Assembly: GCF_000174355.1 (NCBI RefSeq)
Contig: NZ_ACIS01000006.1
Location: forward strand, 62,001-126,000
From: Pseudogulbenkiania ferrooxidans 2002
Lineage (GTDB): Bacteria; Pseudomonadota; Gammaproteobacteria; Burkholderiales; Chromobacteriaceae
Direction of reading: 5' to 3'
DNA: 64,000 nt
The notes beneath the pieces are model-generated. The model was not told where the DNA came from. It worked only from the letters and a program-made list of their open reading frames with translations, and did no database searches. Position numbers and translations under genes: made by a program. Below are positions 61,683-64,000 of this stretch, in pieces (position 1 is the stretch's first letter; each line of letters begins with the position of its first letter).

Positions 61683-62384
61683 ATGGTCCCCTGGCTCAAC
61701 CGTGAGCTGGCTTTCCCCAGCGTCGAGAATGCCCTGATCGAGCCGGATGGTTTGCTGGCTGCGGGAGGGGATCTTTCGCCCGCGCGGCTGGTGCTGGGGT
61801 ATAGCCAGGGAATCTTCCCCTGGTTTTCACCGGGGGAACCGATTCTCTGGTGGTCTCCTTCCGAGCGCATGGTGCTGTTTCCGTCCGAGTTGCGCATCAC
61901 CCGGTCCCTGGCCAAAACACTGCGCAACCACCCTTATGAAATCCGGGTCGATACCGCCTTTCGCGAGGTCATGAAAGCCTGTGCGGCACCGCGTGATGGT
62001 CAGCCCGGCACCTGGATCGGCCCGGGAATGGTCGATGCCTACTGTCACCTGCATGAGCTGGGGCTGGCCCATTCCTTCGAAACCTGGCAGCAAGGGGTGC
62101 TGGTGGGCGGTTTGTATGGTGTGGCGCTGGGGCGGATGTTTTATGGCGAGTCGATGTTCTCCCGCGTCAGCAATGCCTCCAAGCTGGCTTTTGTGCATAT
62201 GTCCCGGCACCTGCAGAACTGCGGTTTCGCCATGATCGACTGCCAGATGTACACCCCGCATCTGGCCAGCCTGGGTGCCCGGCGTATACCGCGGCACGAG
62301 TTTCTTGCTACGCTGAAAGAACTGGTGGGGCTTTCCGCCCCCGAAGGCATGTGGTCATACAGGTATAGCAATGAGTCACCGTGA
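61683..62384 (+). CDS. aat: leucyl/phenylalanyl-tRNA--protein transferase
   Basis: 233 residues. Adds Leu or Phe from tRNA to N-terminal Arg/Lys of proteins, marking them for ClpS/ClpAP (N-end rule). Family segments [21 protein letters not shown] (about 39-59) and [18 protein letters not shown] (about 143-160). Overlaps bpt by 14 nt, so both N-end-rule transferases are coupled. Confidence 0.95.
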   Translation: MVPWLNRELAFPSVENALIEPDGLLAAGGDLSPARLVLGYSQGIFPWFSPGEPILWWSPSERMVLFPSELRITRSLAKTLRNHPYEIRVDTAFREVMKACAAPRDGQPGTWIGPGMVDAYCHLHELGLAHSFETWQQGVLVGGLYGVALGRMFYGESMFSRVSNASKLAFVHMSRHLQNCGFAMIDCQMYTPHLASLGARRIPRHEFLATLKELVGLSAPEGMWSYRYSNESP

Positions 62385-63093
62385 TGCCGGCCCGTTGATG
62401 GCCATCCATTTCTACGCCACGGCGCCGTATCCGTGCAGTTACATCCCCGATCTGCAGGCTCGCTCGCAGGTGGCGATACCGGCGGAAGCCATCGATAGCG
62501 CCGTCTACAGCCAACTGGTGCGGCTGGGGTTCCGGCGCAGCGGGCATTACACCTACCGGCCTTATTGCGACGGCTGCAAGGCCTGCCAGCCTGTACGTAT
62601 CCCTGTGGCGGCTTTTACATCCAACCGGACCCAGCGGCGTGCCTGGAAAAGACACGACAGTTTGGCCGTGGAGCTATTGCCGCTGCTGTACCGGGAGGAG
62701 CATTACGACTTGTACCGGCGTTATCAGGCGGCACGCCATGCCGGTGGCGGCATGTCCGAGGACGATTCGAGCCAGTACGCCGAGTTCATCCTGAAAAGCA
62801 ATGTGGAGAGTTTCCTTGCCGAGTTCCGCCAGGACGGGGTATTGAAAATGGTGAGCCTGATCGACCGGCTGAGCGACGGCCTGTCGGCGGTGTATACCTT
62901 CTACGAGCCGGACGATGTACGTGCCAGCTATGGGGTCTACAACGTGTTGTGGCAGGTGCAGTTGGCAAGCCGGCTGGGGTTGCCTTACGTCTACCTGGGG
63001 TACTGGATCGAGGGGTGCCGCAAGATGGATTACAAGTCGGCGTATCGTCCTTTGGAAAGGCTGCGGGACGGGCGTTGGGAGCCATTCTGCTGA
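62371..63093 (+). CDS. bpt: aspartate/glutamate leucyltransferase
   Basis: 240 residues. Transfers Leu to N-terminal Asp or Glu, feeding the same ClpS route as Aat. N-terminal region [22 protein letters not shown] and the conserved [14 protein letters not shown] (66-79) and [17 protein letters not shown] segments mark the ATE/Bpt family. Starts within aat. Confidence 0.93.
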   Translation: MSHRDAGPLMAIHFYATAPYPCSYIPDLQARSQVAIPAEAIDSAVYSQLVRLGFRRSGHYTYRPYCDGCKACQPVRIPVAAFTSNRTQRRAWKRHDSLAVELLPLLYREEHYDLYRRYQAARHAGGGMSEDDSSQYAEFILKSNVESFLAEFRQDGVLKMVSLIDRLSDGLSAVYTFYEPDDVRASYGVYNVLWQVQLASRLGLPYVYLGYWIEGCRKMDYKSAYRPLERLRDGRWEPFC

Positions 63094-63107
63094 GAGGGAA
63101 GCGAAGA

Positions 63108-63130
63108 AAAGGGGCCGGTCTGGCCCCTTT
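63108..63130. terminator. hairpin between bpt and the lipoprotein gene
   Basis: AAAGGGGCC-N5-GGCCCCTTT between converging genes; symmetric, with short T runs. Confidence 0.7.
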
Positions 63131-63158
63131 GTCGTCTGTCCTGTCAGCCGGACGTGGC

Positions 63159-63626
63159 TTAGAGCGGTGCCACGCGATCATTGCCACCACCGGTCAGCAC
63201 CTTGACGCGTTGTCCCGGGGCAAAGGGGATGTCGGCTTCCTGAACGATCGACAGCATGCGGCCGGAACGGTCGAGCTTGACGGTGATTTCGAGTGCATTC
63301 TTGGTGCCGAGGTTGCGCTGTGCGGCCTGGGTGCCAAAGCCGCCAGCCAGTGCGCCGACGATGGTGCCGGCGGCGGCCCCGCGCCCTTGGCCGATGGTGC
63401 TGCCGGCAATGCCGCCCAGCGCCGCGCCACCCAGGGTCAGAAGCTCGTTGTTGTTGCCTTCCATCATCACGTTCTGCACCGAGACCACCGTGCCAAATTC
63501 CACGTTCTGGGCCTGGCGCATCTGTCCCTTGGAGTAAACCGCGGCCGAGTCCGACGTGGCGCAGCCAGCCAGGGTGCCAGTGACTAGGGCCGCCGCGACG
63601 AGAGTTCGCAGAGCAGATTTCAGCAT
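63159..63626 (-). CDS. glycine-zipper outer membrane lipoprotein (SlyB/PcP-like)
   Basis: 155 residues from ATG 63626, the Met with AAGGA seven bases upstream. Lipoprotein signal ending in LAGC (Cys22), then a glycine-zipper two-helix segment GGAALGGIAGSTIGQGRGAAAG (shown in part, about 66-85) and a C-terminal beta domain. Resembles SlyB/Pcp 17-kDa antigen lipoproteins of the outer membrane, involved in envelope integrity. Single gene upstream of the pyrD end. Confidence 0.83.
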   Translation of the reverse strand: MLKSALRTLVAAALVTGTLAGCATSDSAAVYSKGQMRQAQNVEFGTVVSVQNVMMEGNNNELLTLGGAALGGIAGSTIGQGRGAAAGTIVGALAGGFGTQAAQRNLGTKNALEITVKLDRSGRMLSIVQEADIPFAPGQRVKVLTGGGNDRVAPL

Positions 63627-63646
63627 GTTCATTTCCTTGCGATGGA

Positions 63647-64000
63647 TCATTTGCCAGAGTCCAGTTGGCGGCGTGCTTTCAACGCTTGCAGCACCTCGCC
63701 GACCAGGTCCGGGCCACGATAGATCAGGCCACTGTAGAGTTGCACCAGTGTGGCGCCGGCATCCATCTTTTCGGCGGCGCCCTCACCGGAGTCGATGCCT
63801 CCCACTCCTATGATGGGCAGGGCGCCGTCGAGTTCCTTGGCCAGTTTGCGGATCAGGGCGGTGGAGCGCTCGCGCACCGGGGCGCCGGACAGGCCGCCTG
63901 CTTCGTCCGCCATGGGGTGCCCGGCGATCTCGCTGCGCGACAGCGTGGTGTTGGTGGCGATGACGCCGTCGATCTTGTGCCCGGTGAGCAGGCGGGCGAT
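63647..64000 (-). CDS. pyrD: dihydroorotate dehydrogenase (quinone), 3' part only
   Basis: The last 117 codons are in the window; the 5' end is beyond 64000. Class 2 PyrD sequence: [26 protein letters not shown] and [31 protein letters not shown], the FMN phosphate-binding region. Membrane-associated enzyme oxidising dihydroorotate to orotate with quinone in pyrimidine synthesis. Confidence 0.94.
   Translation of the reverse strand: MARLLTGHKIDGVIATNTTLSRSEIAGHPMADEAGGLSGAPVRERSTALIRKLAKELDGALPIIGVGGIDSGEGAAEKMDAGATLVQLYSGLIYRGPDLVGEVLQALKARRQLDSGK

Overview
The window is a GC-rich bacterial chromosome segment (about 65% GC by eye) packed with short-gapped operons. The gene set points to a beta-proteobacterium, most likely in or near the Chromobacteriaceae (Neisseriales). 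It includes glnS, cysS, rpmE, dapB, a divergent bamE/fur pair, aat-bpt, a LiuR-controlled leucine operon, malonate decarboxylase, flavorubredoxin with NsrR, and prkA-yeaH-spoVR. The taxon is an inference from gene content only. No rRNA, tRNA, CRISPR array, phage or intact insertion sequence was recognised.

Layout. 1-5198: malonate decarboxylase operon mdcA-B-C-D-E (minus strand, mdcE cut by the window edge) and its divergent LysR regulator mdcR. 5272-10439: L-lactate permease, lpxH, two cyclophilins (cytoplasmic ppiB, periplasmic ppiA) and an SLC13-type permease. 11032-14977: a CDF metal exporter with its SmtB-like repressor, a SulP/STAS anion transporter and a YitT-like membrane protein. 15094-18341: nitric-oxide detoxification norVW (minus) facing nsrR (plus), with two NsrR boxes and an FNR-type box between them. 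18366-26821: LysR/MFS pair, 2-hydroxyacid dehydrogenase, BaiN-like flavoprotein, periplasmic asparaginase, glutathione transferase, LysE exporter and a flavodoxin-fold quinone reductase. 26897-37757: YgiQ radical SAM protein, glnS, a cytochrome c under a textbook FNR-type site, an ArnT-like glycosyltransferase, rpmE, cysS, a cupredoxin/FTR1 iron pair and a small lipoprotein.

38058-50017 is the leucine/isovalerate catabolic block: liuR, liuA (isovaleryl-CoA dehydrogenase), liuB and liuD (methylcrotonyl-CoA carboxylase), liuC (methylglutaconyl-CoA hydratase), a GyrI-like protein, liuE (HMG-CoA lyase) and acetoacetyl-CoA synthetase, with an acyl-CoA synthetase divergent from liuR. The same palindrome, TTACGTTTACGTAA, lies in front of liuA and between liuR and the synthetase. 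Together these genes would convert leucine to acetyl-CoA and acetoacetate and reactivate the acetoacetate. 50264-64000: a YecA/SEC-C protein, a long-chain-type acyl-CoA dehydrogenase, the overlapping DUF2062-NUDIX-PilZ genes, prkA-yeaH-spoVR, dapB-bamE / fur-aat-bpt, a glycine-zipper lipoprotein and the 3' end of pyrD.

The most interesting signal is not a gene. The 12-mer AGGTTGGCCGAA occurs twelve times perfectly (about 0.01 expected by chance) plus several one-mismatch copies. It is found on both strands, in several reading frames inside unrelated genes, in intergenic gaps, and once as an inverted pair forming the lpxH terminator. That is how DNA uptake sequences behave in Neisseriaceae, and the word shares the AGG...GAA frame of some of those dialects. 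I propose it as a candidate uptake sequence of this lineage. Secondary signals are a family of about 140-180 bp MITE-like repeats, one copy with 16-bp terminal inverted repeats and a 5-bp target duplication, and an internal hairpin that co-varies between copies.
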